Below, one piece after another: positions 46,162 through 57,992 of a stretch of DNA of 64,000 bases. Position 1 is the stretch's first letter. Every line of letters starts with the position of its first letter. The position numbers and the translations under genes are program-made. The notes beneath the pieces are model-generated. The model was not told the DNA's origin. It saw nothing but the letters and a program-made list of their open reading frames with translations, and ran no database searches. Origin of the DNA: Microbacterium testaceum StLB037 (GTDB taxonomy: Bacteria > Actinomycetota > Actinomycetes > Actinomycetales > Microbacteriaceae); assembly GCF_000202635.1 (NCBI RefSeq), contig NC_015125.1:3596001-3660000 (forward strand). The letters run 5' to 3'.

Positions 46162-48735
46162 GTGTCTGAGAACACCACCCCTGTGCCCGGCGAGGGCGCC
46201 TTCGACGCCCACGCGATCCAGGAGAAGTGGCAGCGCGCGTGGGCGGACAAGGATCCGTTCCGCGCCGGAGGCGACGACGACAAGCGTCCGCGCAAGTACG
46301 TGCTCGCGATGTTCCCGTACCCCTCGGGAGACCTGCACATGGGTCACGCCGAGAACTACCTGTACTCCGACATCGTCGCGCGCTTCTGGCGCCACCGCGG
46401 CTACAACGTGCTCAACCCCATCGGCTGGGACTCGTTCGGTCTGCCCGCCGAGAACGCCGCCATCAAGCGCGGCGCCGACCCCGTCGAGTGGACGTACGCC
46501 AACATCGCGCAGCAGAAGGCGAGCCTGAAGGACTACGGCGTCTCGTTCGACTGGAGCCGGGTGCTCCACACCAGCGACCCCGAGTACTACCGCTGGAACC
46601 AGTGGCTGTTCCAGAAGCTGTACGAGAAGGGCCTCGCGTACCGCAAGGACGCCCTGGTCAACTGGGACCCCGTGGACCAGACCGTGCTCGCCAACGAGCA
46701 GGTGCTCCCCGACGGCACGAGCGAGCGCAGCGGCGCCGTCGTGGTGAAGAAGAAGCTGACGCAGTGGTTCCTGCGCATCACCGACTACGCCGACCGTCTG
46801 CTCGACGACCTCAACCAGCTCGAGGGCTTCTGGCCGAGCAAGGTCATCCAGATGCAGCGCAACTGGATCGGTCGCTCCGTCGGCGCCGACATCACCTTCG
46901 AGATCGAGGGTCGCGACGAGAAGATCACGGTCTTCTCCACGCGCCCCGACACCCTGCACGGAGCGACATTCTTCGTCGTCGCGCCCGAGTCCGACCTCGC
47001 GGCCGAGCTCGCGGCATCCGCGGATCAGGGCGTGCGCGAGACGTTCGAGGCGTACCTGGCGCAGGTGCAGCGCGCGACCGACATCGAGCGCCAGGCGACC
47101 GACCGACCGAAGACGGGCGTGTTCCTGGGGCACTACGCGATCAACCCGATCAACGGCGAGAAGCTGCCGATCTGGGCCGCCGACTACGTGCTGGCCGACT
47201 ACGGTCACGGCGCCGTCATGGCCGTGCCCGCGCACGACCAGCGCGACCTCGACTTCGCTCGCGCGTTCGATCTTCCCGTGAAGGTCGTCGTCGACACGCT
47301 GGCGCCGGTCACCGGCGCGATCCCCGTCATCGAACTCGACGACGAGGGCGTGCCGATCGACCCACTCGGCGACGTCGAGGAGACCGACCCGGTGAAGACC
47401 GGGATCGCGCTCACCGGCGACGGTCGGATGATCAACTCGGGGTCGTTGAACGGGCTGTCCAAGCGCAACGCGATCGCGCGCGTCATCGAGGAGCTCGAGG
47501 CCAAGGGCGTCGGCCGCGCGGCGAAGACCTACCGCCTGCGCGACTGGCTGATCTCCCGCCAGCGGTACTGGGGCACGCCCATCCCGATGCTGCACGGTGA
47601 GGACGGCTCGATCACGCCCGTCCCCGCCGACCAGCTACCGGTCGTGCTGCCCTCGGTCGAGGGTCTCGACCTCAAGCCCAAGGGCACCTCGCCCCTCGGT
47701 GCGGCCACCGACTGGGTGCAGGTGACCGACCCCGAGACGGGGCAGACCCTGCTGCGCGACCCCGACACGATGGACACGTTCGTCGACAGCTCCTGGTACT
47801 ACCTGCGCTTCCTCTCGCCGAACAGCGAGACCGAGGCGTTCTCGGGCCGTGAGGCGTCGAAGTGGGGTCCGGTCGACTTCTACATCGGCGGTGTGGAGCA
47901 CGCGATCCTGCACCTGCTGTACGCGCGCTTCATCACGAAGGCGCTGTTCGACATGGGTCTGGTGGAGTTCACCGAGCCGTTCTCGAGCCTCATCAACCAG
48001 GGCATGGTCATCCTCGATGGCGCCAAGATGTCGAAGAGCAAGGGCAACCTGGTGCTCTTCCAGGAGGAGCTCGACGCCCACGGCGCCGACGCCCTGCGCG
48101 TCGCCCTGGCCTTCGCCGGTCCCGTGGAGGACGACAAGGACTGGAACGACGTCTCGACCACGGGAGCGGCGAAGTTCCTCGCCCGCGCCCTGCGCATCGC
48201 GCACGACGTCGACAGCGAGACCGACGTCGTGTGGGCCGAGGGCGACCAGTCCCTGCGCCGCGTGACGCACCGCCTGCTGGCCGAGGCGCCGAACCTCATC
48301 GAGCAGACGAAGTTCAACGTCGTCGTCGCCCGCCTGATGGAGCTGGTGAACGCCACCCGCAAGGCGATCGACGGCTCGGCCGGCACCAGCGACCCCGCCG
48401 TGCGCGAGGCCGCCGAGGTCATCGCGATGACCCTCGACCTCTTCGCCCCGCACACCGCGGAGGAGATGTGGCAGACGCTCGGATACGACGGCTTCGTGGG
48501 GCTGGCGACCTGGCGACAGGCCGACCCGACGCTGCTGGTGGAGGACTCCGTCACCGCCGTCGTGCAGATCGACGGCAAGGTCCGCGGCACCCTCGAGGTC
48601 TCGGCCAAGATCGGCGCCGACGAGCTCGAGAAGCTCGCGCGCAGCGACGAGAAGGTGCGCCGCGCGCTGGGCGATCGCGAGATCGTGCGCGCGGTCGTGC
48701 GTCCGCCGAAGGTGGTCAGCTTCTCGACGAAGTAA
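46162..48735 (+). CDS. leuS: Leucyl-tRNA synthetase
   Basis: 857 residues from GTG 46162; a TTG at 46150 would add four residues, and neither has a strong ribosome binding site. Class I motifs: H59-M-G-H62 and K622-M-S-K-S626. The CP1 editing domain includes T-F-F-V-V-A-P-E-S and the D-in-H-D-Q-R-D region. The C-terminal domain contacts tRNA. A paired-heptamer hairpin follows. Confidence 0.97.
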   Translation: MSENTTPVPGEGAFDAHAIQEKWQRAWADKDPFRAGGDDDKRPRKYVLAMFPYPSGDLHMGHAENYLYSDIVARFWRHRGYNVLNPIGWDSFGLPAENAAIKRGADPVEWTYANIAQQKASLKDYGVSFDWSRVLHTSDPEYYRWNQWLFQKLYEKGLAYRKDALVNWDPVDQTVLANEQVLPDGTSERSGAVVVKKKLTQWFLRITDYADRLLDDLNQLEGFWPSKVIQMQRNWIGRSVGADITFEIEGRDEKITVFSTRPDTLHGATFFVVAPESDLAAELAASADQGVRETFEAYLAQVQRATDIERQATDRPKTGVFLGHYAINPINGEKLPIWAADYVLADYGHGAVMAVPAHDQRDLDFARAFDLPVKVVVDTLAPVTGAIPVIELDDEGVPIDPLGDVEETDPVKTGIALTGDGRMINSGSLNGLSKRNAIARVIEELEAKGVGRAAKTYRLRDWLISRQRYWGTPIPMLHGEDGSITPVPADQLPVVLPSVEGLDLKPKGTSPLGAATDWVQVTDPETGQTLLRDPDTMDTFVDSSWYYLRFLSPNSETEAFSGREASKWGPVDFYIGGVEHAILHLLYARFITKALFDMGLVEFTEPFSSLINQGMVILDGAKMSKSKGNLVLFQEELDAHGADALRVALAFAGPVEDDKDWNDVSTTGAAKFLARALRIAHDVDSETDVVWAEGDQSLRRVTHRLLAEAPNLIEQTKFNVVVARLMELVNATRKAIDGSAGTSDPAVREAAEVIAMTLDLFAPHTAEEMWQTLGYDGFVGLATWRQADPTLLVEDSVTAVVQIDGKVRGTLEVSAKIGADELEKLARSDEKVRRALGDREIVRAVVRPPKVVSFSTK

Positions 48736-48742
48736 AACTCTC

Positions 48743-48790
48743 GGATGCCGCGTCCCCGATGCTCTGCGGAGCGGTGGGGACGCGGCATCC
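48743..48790 (+). terminator. Terminator after leuS built from GGATGCC/GGCATCC arms
   Basis: Perfect 15-bp arms GGATGCCGCGTCCCC (48743-48757) and 48776-48790 with an 18-nt loop, 7 nt after the leuS stop. It lies between convergent genes. Confidence 0.8.
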
Positions 48791-48797
48791 GTCGTTC

Positions 48798-49292
48798 TCA
48801 GGTTCGGGAGTAGGCGGATCCGTCCGCCGCGCGCGCGAGGAGACCGTGGTCGACGAGGGCGCGGCGAAGGCCCGCGACGTCGTCGGTCACGTCCGCGAGC
48901 CGCGCGTTGATCTCGGCCTCGGGGACGGTGTCGCCGGCCGCGAGCACACCGGTCGCGAGATGCTCGAGGACCGCTCGGCGGTCGGCCGCACGCGCGGGCA
49001 TGCCGATGAGGCGGCCGTCCTGCAGGAAGCGGTCCACGCCCTCGCGGCGAGCGGGCGCACCCGCGGATGCCAGGGCTCGGGCGAACACATCCGGAACGAC
49101 GTCGAACCCGTCGGCGGTGGCGGAGATGAGTCCCGCCGCCGTGAGTGACTCGGTGATGCGCTGCGCCTTCTTCGCGGGAAGCGCGGCGAGGGCCTCGTCA
49201 ACCGGCTGCGCGAGGACGATACGGGCGTAGATCTCGCGCGCGCGGTCGTCGGCGAGAGCGGCGAGGATCGCGCGCCAGGCGTTGTGGTGCAT
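48798..49292 (-). CDS. DUF2087-domain protein
   Basis: 164 residues from ATG 49292; the frame upstream is not coding-like. The C-terminal half matches DUF2087: D-G-R-L-I-G-M-P-A, R-R-A-V-L-E-H-L-A, then E-A-E-I-N-A-R-L and L-R-R-A-L-V-D-H-G-L-L. The N-terminal half looks like a winged-helix (I-T-E-S-L-T-A-A-G-L-I). Such proteins are annotated as ArsR-like regulators, but no target is evident. Confidence 0.8.
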   Translation of the reverse strand: MHHNAWRAILAALADDRAREIYARIVLAQPVDEALAALPAKKAQRITESLTAAGLISATADGFDVVPDVFARALASAGAPARREGVDRFLQDGRLIGMPARAADRRAVLEHLATGVLAAGDTVPEAEINARLADVTDDVAGLRRALVDHGLLARAADGSAYSRT

Positions 49293-49404
49293 GGGGTGAT
49301 TCTTCTCCACACCTGCCGGAGGCGCACCTCCTCCCCACGCCCTCAATCGTCGAGCCCCTCCCCGGATTGGACCCGCCTGGCCGCGCCCGGTCCGCACGGG
49401 TTCC

Positions 49405-49410
49405 TAGGGT
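49405..49410 (+). promoter_or_regulatory. Leaderless-type -10 box of comEA
   Basis: TAGGGT exactly 6 nt before ATG 49417. Confidence 0.5.
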
Positions 49411-49416
49411 GGCCGG

Positions 49417-50034
49417 ATGACCGACGCCCACGAACTCTCGCCGGATGCCCTCACCGCGCGCCGGCGACTCGGCGTCGGGGCCGTGATCGTGCTGCTGGTG
49501 CTCGCGTTCGCGGTCACGATCGGGATCGGCATGCTGCGGGGCGTGTCCGGCGTGCAGGGGGTGTCCGCCGCCTCCTCACCGATCACGACGGCACCCGCTC
49601 CTCCTGCGGCTGGCCTCTGCGTGCACGTCGCGGGCGCCGTGCGTGCCCCCGGCCTCTACCGCCTCGCCGCGGGCGACAGGGTCGCGGATGCCATCGCTCG
49701 CGCGGGCGGCTTCACCGACGACGCCGAACGCGCCGGGGTCAACCTCGCGCGCCCGGTCGCCGACGGAGAGCAGATCGTGGTGCCGGTTGTCGGAGCAACA
49801 CCCGACGGCGGCGCCAGCGTCGCCCCCGGCACCGCCGCAGGGGGCCTCATCGACCTCAACACCGCGACGCGCGAGCAGCTCGACACGCTGCCGCGGGTGG
49901 GACCGGCGATCGCCGACCGCATCATCGCGTGGCGGAAGGAGAACGGCCGCTTCACCAGCGTCGACGATCTGGGCTCGGTCCCGGGGATCGGCCAGAAGAT
50001 GCTCGACGGGCTCCGAGACCTGGTGCGGGTATGA
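49417..50034 (+). CDS. comEA: ComEA-like helix-hairpin-helix DNA-binding membrane protein
   Basis: 205 residues: one membrane span (about 19-40), an SLBB domain (H-V-A-G-A-V-R-A-P-G-L-Y to about 120) and a C-terminal helix-hairpin-helix (L-N-T-A-T-R-E-Q-L-D-T-L-P, V-G-P-A-I-A-D-R-I, V-P-G-I-G-Q-K-M). In competent bacteria ComEA is the cell-surface DNA receptor. The stop overlaps comEC by 4 bp. Confidence 0.93.
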   Translation: MTDAHELSPDALTARRRLGVGAVIVLLVLAFAVTIGIGMLRGVSGVQGVSAASSPITTAPAPPAAGLCVHVAGAVRAPGLYRLAAGDRVADAIARAGGFTDDAERAGVNLARPVADGEQIVVPVVGATPDGGASVAPGTAAGGLIDLNTATREQLDTLPRVGPAIADRIIAWRKENGRFTSVDDLGSVPGIGQKMLDGLRDLVRV

Positions 50035-52328
50035 CGGCCTTACAGCGCCGTGCGCTCCGCCCCGCCGCCGTGGCGCTCGCGACGTGGGCCGCGGCAGGAC
50101 TCACGACCTCGGCGCCGGACGTGGCCGGGTTCAGCGTGGTGGGGGCGGTGGCCGCCGTCCTCTGTGCGGTGGTGTTCGTGCGGGGCCGGCATCCGGTCTT
50201 CGGTATCGCTGCAGTGGCGCTCGCGTGCGCGGCCGCGGCCGGATGCAGCGTCGCGGCTGCGGCTCCGACACGCGCACAGATCGCCGCGCTGCAGGTCGAG
50301 GGGGGCCGTCAGCTCGCCGTCGATCTCACGGTCGTCGGACACGTATCCGGATCGGCCGACGGCGGCGCGTGGTTCGACGCGGTCGCCTCCCGCGTCGCCG
50401 CGGGAACCCTCACGGTGACCGGGGCGATCCCGTCCCGCGTCGGCGTGGATGCGAGCAGTCGCGCCGCCGTCGCGGCATCCGGACTCGGGAGCGAGATCCA
50501 TCTGACCGGTCGGGCGATCCCGGCGAGCCCGGGGGAGAGGGCGATTCTCGTGCTGCGCGCGCAGGAGATCATCGACGCGCCCCCGCCGGAGGGGATCTGG
50601 GCGTGGTTCGAAGCGCTGCGCGACGGTCTCGTCGCGTCCACGCGCGGCCTGCCGCAGCCCGGGGCGGGTCTCGTGCCGGGGCTCGCGGTGGGCGATACGT
50701 CGAGCCTTGATCCGGCGACGGATGCGGCCATGACCGCCTCTTCCCTCTCGCACCTCACGGCCGTCTCCGGCGCGAACTGCGCGCTCGTCGTCGGGGCCGC
50801 CTTCGTCCTCCTGGCGGCGGTGGGTGCCCCGCGGTGGCTGCGCGTCGTCGGAGCGTCGGGTGTTCTGACGGGTTTCGTGGCGCTGGTGACGCCCGAGCCC
50901 AGCGTCGTGCGCGCCGCGACCATGGCCGCGATCGCCCTCCTGGCTGTCGTCCTGGGGCGTCCTGCGGCGGGAGTGGCGGTGCTCTCCGGGGCGGTGACAG
51001 CGCTGATGATCGCCGACCCGTGGCTGTCGACGTCCCTCGGCTTCGCCTTGTCCGCGGCGGCCACCGCGGCGCTGCTCGTTCTCGCGCGACCGCTCGCCCG
51101 CGGCTTGGAGCGATGGATGCCACGCGCCCTCGCCCTCGCGCTGGCGGTGCCGACGGCCGCTCAGCTCGCGTGCGGGCCCCTGATCGTCCTGATCGACCCT
51201 CACGTGCCGTTGCTCGGGATCACGGCGAACCTCGTGGCCGACCCGGCTGCGGCGCCGGCGACCATCGCCGGTGTCCTCGCCTGCATCGCGCCGTTCCCCT
51301 GGCTACGCGACGGGCTCTCCGCTCTCGCGTGGATTCCCGCGGCCTGGATCGCTGCGGTGGCGCACACGACGAGCGGAATCGGGGCGCAGAAGCTTCCGTG
51401 GCCGGACGGCGCGTTCGGCGCGGCGCTGTTGACGGCGGTCAGCGCGGCGATCGCCGTCGCCCTCATCCGACCGACGCGGGTCCGGCGAGTGACCGCGCTG
51501 TCGACCGTGATCGTCGCCGTCACCGCCGGCCTGATCGCGGGCCACACGACGCTGCGAACCGTCGCCGGGCCGCTCACGGTCCCGACGACGTGGGACGTTG
51601 CCATGTGCGATGTGGGGCAGGGCGACGCGACGCTGTGGCGGTCAGGCCGTGCGGTGGCGCTCGTCGATACCGGCCCGGAACCGGAACGGCTCACGCAGTG
51701 CCTTCAGACGTTCGGTGTCGAACATCTCGACCTCGTCGTGCTCACGCACTTCGATCTCGACCACATCGGCGGCTCGGCTGCGGTGATCGGACGAGCGACA
51801 CTCGTCCTGCACGGGCCTGTCGACGTCCCCGAGGATCAGCGCCTGCTCGATCGGTTCGCGGCGGCCGGCGCACAGCTGCAGCAGGCGACGACCGGTACGA
51901 CGGGAATGGTGGGGGAGACCCGCTGGCAGGCTCTCGGCCCCGCGCCGCGCGACGAGCCCGGCAACGGCGCGAGCGTCGCCCTGGACGTGGTCGGGCCGGA
52001 CTTCCCGCGCACGGTGCTCCTGGGCGACCTGGGCGCCGACGCACAGGCCGCCCTGCTCCGGCGGGTCGAGGTGCCGCGGGTCGACGTGGTGAAGGTGTCG
52101 CATCACGGCAGCGCCGACCAGGATCCGGAGCTGTACCGTCGGCTGCATCCGGTCGTCGGGCTGATCGGCGTGGGGGCGCAGAACCGCTACGGACACCCCA
52201 CCGTCACGCTCCTGTCGACGCTGGCCGCGCTCGGCGTCGTCGTCGGACGAACCGATACGGACGGAGACCTCGCCGTCAGCATGAGTGAGGGGAGTCTCAT
52301 GTTGTGGCGGGCGCGGCCGCCGGGGTGA
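50031..52328 (+). CDS. comEC: ComEC/Rec2-family DNA channel protein
   Basis: 765 residues, ATG 50031 overlapping the comEA stop. About ten hydrophobic segments in the N-terminal two thirds form the competence domain, with S-H-L-T-A-V-S-G-A-N-C as signature. The C-terminal metallo-beta-lactamase-like domain has T572-H-F-D-L-D-H578-I-G-G and S-H-H-G-S-A-D. ComEC moves one DNA strand across the membrane in competent species. Other uptake genes (pilus, comF, dprA) are not in the window, so active transformation is unproven. Confidence 0.95.
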   Translation: MTALQRRALRPAAVALATWAAAGLTTSAPDVAGFSVVGAVAAVLCAVVFVRGRHPVFGIAAVALACAAAAGCSVAAAAPTRAQIAALQVEGGRQLAVDLTVVGHVSGSADGGAWFDAVASRVAAGTLTVTGAIPSRVGVDASSRAAVAASGLGSEIHLTGRAIPASPGERAILVLRAQEIIDAPPPEGIWAWFEALRDGLVASTRGLPQPGAGLVPGLAVGDTSSLDPATDAAMTASSLSHLTAVSGANCALVVGAAFVLLAAVGAPRWLRVVGASGVLTGFVALVTPEPSVVRAATMAAIALLAVVLGRPAAGVAVLSGAVTALMIADPWLSTSLGFALSAAATAALLVLARPLARGLERWMPRALALALAVPTAAQLACGPLIVLIDPHVPLLGITANLVADPAAAPATIAGVLACIAPFPWLRDGLSALAWIPAAWIAAVAHTTSGIGAQKLPWPDGAFGAALLTAVSAAIAVALIRPTRVRRVTALSTVIVAVTAGLIAGHTTLRTVAGPLTVPTTWDVAMCDVGQGDATLWRSGRAVALVDTGPEPERLTQCLQTFGVEHLDLVVLTHFDLDHIGGSAAVIGRATLVLHGPVDVPEDQRLLDRFAAAGAQLQQATTGTTGMVGETRWQALGPAPRDEPGNGASVALDVVGPDFPRTVLLGDLGADAQAALLRRVEVPRVDVVKVSHHGSADQDPELYRRLHPVVGLIGVGAQNRYGHPTVTLLSTLAALGVVVGRTDTDGDLAVSMSEGSLMLWRARPPG

Positions 52329-52431
52329 GGCGAGACCCCCCACGGGAGCGACACCACCACCCGAGCGTCACTCCGATGCGAGCGATGCCGGCGGTGTCGC
52401 CGCCCCGAACCGCGATGTCGGACCCGGTCGG

Positions 52432-52437
52432 TAGGCT
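52432..52437 (+). promoter_or_regulatory. Leaderless-type -10 box of holA
   Basis: TAGGCT exactly 6 nt before GTG 52444. Confidence 0.55.
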
Positions 52438-52443
52438 GGGAAG

Positions 52444-53481
52444 GTGACCCCCGCTCCTCGACGCTCCGCTCCGGCGAAGGCCAAGTCGGCGATCCCGCAG
52501 GTGTCGTGGCGCACGCCGCAGCCGGCGCCGATCGTCCTCGTCTCCGGCCCCGAAGAAGTGTGCGCGGAGCGCGCGACGGCGGGCATCCGAGAGTTCCTCA
52601 AGAGCGAAGACCCGAGCCTCGAGGTCACCGACGTACGCGCCGACGACTACGCCGCGGGAACACTCCTCGCCGTGACCTCTCCCTCGCTGTTCGGCGAGCC
52701 GCGTCTCGTGCGCGTCGGCGGCGTCGAGAAGTGCAGCGACACGTTCCTCAGCGAGGCCGTCTCGTATCTCGCACAGCCGCAGGACGGCGCGACGGTTGTC
52801 CTCCGACACACCGGGGCGAGCGTGCGGGGCAAGAAGCTCCTCGACGCGATCCGCGCCGGACAGGGCGGCGGTATCGAGATCGCATGTCCCGCGATCAAGC
52901 GCGACTCCGATCGCTTCGACTTCGCCGTGGGCGAGTTCAAGGCCTCGAGCAAGCGCATCGCTCCCGTCGCGCTGCGCGCACTCGTCTCGGCCTTCGCCGA
53001 CGACCTCACCGAGCTCGCGGCGGCGTGCCAGCAGCTCATCGCCGACGTCCCCGGCGACATCGACGAACGCACCGTCGAGCGGTATTACGGCGGCCGCGTC
53101 GAGACCTCCGCGTTCACCGTCGCCGACACCGCGATCGCGGGGCAGTACGGCCCCGCCCTCCTCGCGCTGCGTCACGCCCTGGCATCCGGGGCCGACCCCG
53201 TCCCCCTCGTGGCCGCTGTTGCGATGAAGCTGCGCACGATGGCGCGCGTGGCCGGCACCCGCGAACCCTCGTCGCAGCTCGCGCAGCGGCTGGGGATGAA
53301 GGACTGGCAGGTCGACCGCGCCCGCCGCGACCTCGTGGGCTGGACGGCCGCGAGCCTCGGCCGAGCGATCCACGCGACCGCGCGCGCCGACGCCGAGGTC
53401 AAGGGCGCGTCTCGCGATCCCGTCTTCGCGCTCGAGCGCATGATCACGATCATCGCGACGCGCGCGCCCTACGGCAGCTGA
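52444..53481 (+). CDS. holA: DNA polymerase III delta subunit
   Basis: 345 residues. HolA features are L-V-S-G-P-E-E-V-C-A-E-R-A (divergent P-loop region without ATP binding), L-F-G-E-P-R-L-V-R-V in the AAA-like domain, and the C-terminal collar helices ending F-A-L-E-R-M-I-T-I-I. It opens the beta clamp within the clamp loader. It follows comEC as in many bacteria, but with its own promoter. The last codons lie in a 24-bp tandem duplication. Confidence 0.94.
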   Translation: MTPAPRRSAPAKAKSAIPQVSWRTPQPAPIVLVSGPEEVCAERATAGIREFLKSEDPSLEVTDVRADDYAAGTLLAVTSPSLFGEPRLVRVGGVEKCSDTFLSEAVSYLAQPQDGATVVLRHTGASVRGKKLLDAIRAGQGGGIEIACPAIKRDSDRFDFAVGEFKASSKRIAPVALRALVSAFADDLTELAAACQQLIADVPGDIDERTVERYYGGRVETSAFTVADTAIAGQYGPALLALRHALASGADPVPLVAAVAMKLRTMARVAGTREPSSQLAQRLGMKDWQVDRARRDLVGWTAASLGRAIHATARADAEVKGASRDPVFALERMITIIATRAPYGS

Positions 53482-53509
53482 GCTCGCGCGCCGTTCGGCA
53501 GCTGAGCTC
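53462..53509 (+). repeat. 24-bp tandem duplication at the end of holA
   Basis: Two copies sharing CGGCAGCTGAGCTC (53472 and 53496). The first contains the final holA codons and TGA; the second is non-coding. Confidence 0.7.
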
Positions 53510-53731
53510 CCGCGCGTCCGCGCCCACCCCGGGCGGGCGCGGACCCCCCGAATGTGACGAGCGGAGGGGCAGGGACGAGCGGAGGACCACCGCGCCGTCA
53601 GCATCCTCCGCCGGTCCCAGATCCTCCGCCGAGCGCGCAAGCCCGCGGCACCGCCGCCAGAGACCGGGAGAGGGTCAGGATGAAGCGCATCCCGGCACCC
53701 GCAGCCCCGAGTGACCCCCCGGAAACGACGA

Positions 53732-53758
53732 AGCCCGCCCCGCGATGCGGGACGGGCT
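53732..53758 (-). terminator. Terminator of rpsT
   Basis: AGCCCGCCCCGC (53732-53743) pairs with 53747-53758 apart from one mismatch. On the minus strand TCGTCGTTT follows. It lies 17 nt after the rpsT stop. Confidence 0.7.
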
Positions 53759-53774
53759 GTCGAGGTTCGGCGGC

Positions 53775-54035
53775 TCAGAGAGCGGCGACCGACTTCGCGA
53801 TGGCCGACTTGCGGTTCGCGGCCTGGTTCTGGTGGATGACACCCTTGCTCACGGCCTTGTCGAGCTTCTTGGTCGCGGTGGCGAGCGCCTTGACGGCGGC
53901 TTCCTTGTCACCGGCCAGGACGGCTTCCTTGGTGCGACGCACGTGCGTCTTCAGCTCGCTCTTGACGGCCTTGTTGCGCTCGTGCGCCTTCTCGTTGGTC
54001 TTGTTGCGCTTGATCTGCGACTTGATGTTCGCCAC
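53775..54035 (-). CDS. rpsT: 30S ribosomal protein S20
   Basis: 86 residues, Lys-rich and helical: [22 protein letters not shown] and the C-terminal [13 protein letters not shown]. It binds 16S rRNA in the body of the 30S subunit. It is oriented opposite to holA, as usual. A leader of about 105 nt separates the ATG from the candidate promoter. Confidence 0.97.
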   Translation of the reverse strand: MANIKSQIKRNKTNEKAHERNKAVKSELKTHVRRTKEAVLAGDKEAAVKALATATKKLDKAVSKGVIHQNQAANRKSAIAKSVAAL

Positions 54036-54147
54036 GTCATCGGTCTTTCGTTTGAGTGAGTGTTGGAAATGCCGGGCGAGCGGTAGAGGGACGCTGCACC
54101 GGCGGTCGTGGAGGTCGGGAAAAACCCCACACGCAAGCCAAGGACCG

Positions 54148-54153
54148 ATTCTA
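54148..54153 (-). promoter_or_regulatory. -10 box of rpsT
   Basis: TAGAAT on the minus strand, directly after the stop codon of the upstream hydrolase gene. Confidence 0.5.
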
Positions 54154-54876
54154 TCAGGTCGACGCCTCGATCGTGGTGAGCGCCACCTCCAGCAGCGCGT
54201 TGAACACCCGTGGCCGCATCGCGGTGACGAGGTGCGTGGTCCGCGGAACGACGATCAGTTCGGCGTGGGGAGCCAGAGACGCGAAGAGCTTCTCGTTTAC
54301 ACGCAGCTGGTCCCACTGCCCGTTGATGAACCACAGCGGGACCCGGATCCGGCGAACGGATGCCAACAGGTCGAGCACCGAGAGCGACGCGAGCGCCGTG
54401 TCCTGCGCGTCGAACGCGTAGCCGCCCGCCCCGAAGTCCGGTCGGGTCTCGGGTGGAAGAGTTCGATCCAGCACGCGATTGGTCAGCCCGAGACCCCGGT
54501 CGGGCAGGCTGTCGAACCGCCGCGCCAGGAACCGATACGCCGCCAGCCCGACTCCGCGCGGGATCGAGGTGCAGGATGCCGCGATGAACGCCGCGACCGG
54601 CGGCGGCTCCTCTCTCCCCACGTACTCGATGGACAACAGACCGCCCATCGAGTGCCCGACGAGGAGCACGGGCCCGCGAGTGGCGGCATCCTGAACCGCC
54701 CGGTCGATCGTCGCGAACGCCTCGTCCAGCGTGAACTCCTCGCCGAGGCGACTGCCGTGCCCGGGCAGGTCGACGGCCGTGACGGGGGTGCCGCGCTCCT
54801 CGAGGTGCGCGACCTGGGCTCGCCACATCGTCGCCGACGTGCGGATGCCGTGCACGAGCACGACCTGGACCGACAT
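54154..54876 (-). CDS. Alpha/beta-hydrolase
   Basis: 240 residues from ATG 54876, chosen because TAGATT-GGATGCC leads directly into it. Motifs: V-L-V-H-G-I-R oxyanion strand, nucleophile elbow G-H-S-M-G-G, acid in N-G-Q-W-D and His in R-T-T-H-L. No signal peptide. Substrate unknown; the fold covers esterases, lactonases and haloperoxidase-like enzymes. Confidence 0.85.
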   Translation of the reverse strand: MSVQVVLVHGIRTSATMWRAQVAHLEERGTPVTAVDLPGHGSRLGEEFTLDEAFATIDRAVQDAATRGPVLLVGHSMGGLLSIEYVGREEPPPVAAFIAASCTSIPRGVGLAAYRFLARRFDSLPDRGLGLTNRVLDRTLPPETRPDFGAGGYAFDAQDTALASLSVLDLLASVRRIRVPLWFINGQWDQLRVNEKLFASLAPHAELIVVPRTTHLVTAMRPRVFNALLEVALTTIEAST

Positions 54877-54889
54877 GGCATCCAATCTA
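54877..54889 (-). promoter_or_regulatory. Leaderless-type promoter of the hydrolase, -10 abutting GGATGCC
   Basis: TAGATT (54889-54884) followed immediately by GGATGCC (54883-54877) and the ATG. Confidence 0.55.
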
Positions 54890-54929
54890 CGAAAGCGAAG
54901 CCGTGACCGAGCCAGAAATCTGCTCTGCC

Positions 54930-54935
54930 TAGCAT
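54930..54935 (+). promoter_or_regulatory. Leaderless-type -10 box of the aminotransferase
   Basis: TAGCAT exactly 6 nt before ATG 54942. Confidence 0.5.
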
Positions 54936-54941
54936 GAGCCC

Positions 54942-56096
54942 ATGCCACAGCTCTCGTCTCGCTCGTCGGGGATGCCCGCGTCGGGGATCCGCCGCATCTT
55001 CGAGCTCGCCCTGCGGCGCCCCGACACCGTCATGCTCGCGGTCGGAGAGCCGGTCGCGGAGCCGCCGCGCCACATCTTGGCGGCCGCCGCCGACACCTGG
55101 GTCGCCGCTGATGTCCGCTACACCGCCAACGCGGGCATCCTCGAGCTGCGCGCGGCGATCGTCGACAAGCTCCGGCGCGAGAACCAGCTCGTCGTCGACA
55201 CCGACCGGATCCACGTCACGAACGGGGGCACGCAGGCCCTGTCCCACGCGATCCTCCTCACGCTGGACGAGGGCGACGAAGTCCTCGTCCCCGACCCCGG
55301 CTACACGGTCTTCTCCATGGCACCGCGCATGGTCGGAGCCGTTCCGGTGCCGTATCGCCTGCGGGCCGAACACGGATTCGCCCCTCGGGCCGCCGACCTC
55401 GCCGCGCTCGTCACCCCACGCACCCGGGCGATCATCGTCAACTCCCCGTCGAACCCCCTCGGGGTGGCCTACCCTCGCGAAACGCTCCAGCAGATCGTCG
55501 ACCTCGCCGTCGCCCACGATCTCTGGATCCTCTCCGACGAGGTGTACGAGCGTTTCGTGATGGATGCCGAACACGTCTCGGTCGCGACACTCCCGGGCGC
55601 GGCGGAGCGCACCCTGACGGTGCACTCGGTATCCAAGACGTACGCGCTCACCGGCGCGCGCGTGGGGTGGCTCGTGACGCCGCCCGGTCTCGGGGAGGTG
55701 CTCGGCAAGGTCCAGGAAGCCACGACCAGCTGCGTCAACACTCCGGCCCAGCGCGCGGCGCTCGCGGCTCTCACCGGCCCGCAGGCCGCTCTGCGCGATG
55801 CGCGGGACATGTACCGCGAGCGGCTCCGCGCGAGCTGCGCGCTCCTCGACGAACGCGGCATCCGGTACCTTCCGCCGACCGGGGCCTTCTATCTGTGGGT
55901 CGACGTCTCGCACGCCTCACGCGGCGACGTGGCCGCGTGGGCCGAGCGCTTCCTCGTCGAGAGGGGCGTCGCCGTCGCCCCGGGATCCGCGTTCGGCGCG
56001 GGCGGGGAGGGGTGGATCCGCATCTGCGCGGCAAGCCCGTGGGAGGACCTCGCCCGGGGTCTCGCGGCTCTGCCGGCACCCGTGCGCCCGTCGTGA
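54942..56096 (+). CDS. Class I/II PLP-dependent aminotransferase
   Basis: 384 residues. PLP lysine K232 lies in V-H-S-V-S-K-T-Y-A-L-T-G-A-R-V-G-W. N-S-P-S-N-P-L-G-V, N-G-G-T-Q-A-L and the C-terminal I-R-I-C-A-A phosphate/carboxylate arginine complete the fold-type I pattern of aspartate/aromatic aminotransferases. Substrate cannot be fixed from the sequence. It stands alone, upstream of lepA. Confidence 0.9.
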   Translation: MPQLSSRSSGMPASGIRRIFELALRRPDTVMLAVGEPVAEPPRHILAAAADTWVAADVRYTANAGILELRAAIVDKLRRENQLVVDTDRIHVTNGGTQALSHAILLTLDEGDEVLVPDPGYTVFSMAPRMVGAVPVPYRLRAEHGFAPRAADLAALVTPRTRAIIVNSPSNPLGVAYPRETLQQIVDLAVAHDLWILSDEVYERFVMDAEHVSVATLPGAAERTLTVHSVSKTYALTGARVGWLVTPPGLGEVLGKVQEATTSCVNTPAQRAALAALTGPQAALRDARDMYRERLRASCALLDERGIRYLPPTGAFYLWVDVSHASRGDVAAWAERFLVERGVAVAPGSAFGAGGEGWIRICAASPWEDLARGLAALPAPVRPS

Positions 56097-56110
56097 GGCA
56101 TCCCCTCCCG

Positions 56111-56116
56111 TAGAAT
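56111..56116 (+). promoter_or_regulatory. -10 box of lepA
   Basis: TAGAAT 9 nt before ATG 56126, giving a leader of only a few bases. Confidence 0.5.
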
Positions 56117-56125
56117 CGACGGAAC

Positions 56126-57970
<1,845 letters not shown>

Positions 57971-57992
57971 CGACCGAATCGAGAGGGAGATC

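Noticed and set aside
49417..52328. Complete natural-competence locus
   Set aside because: Only comEA and comEC are present, which are also widespread in species not known to be transformable; no pilus or dprA gene in the window.
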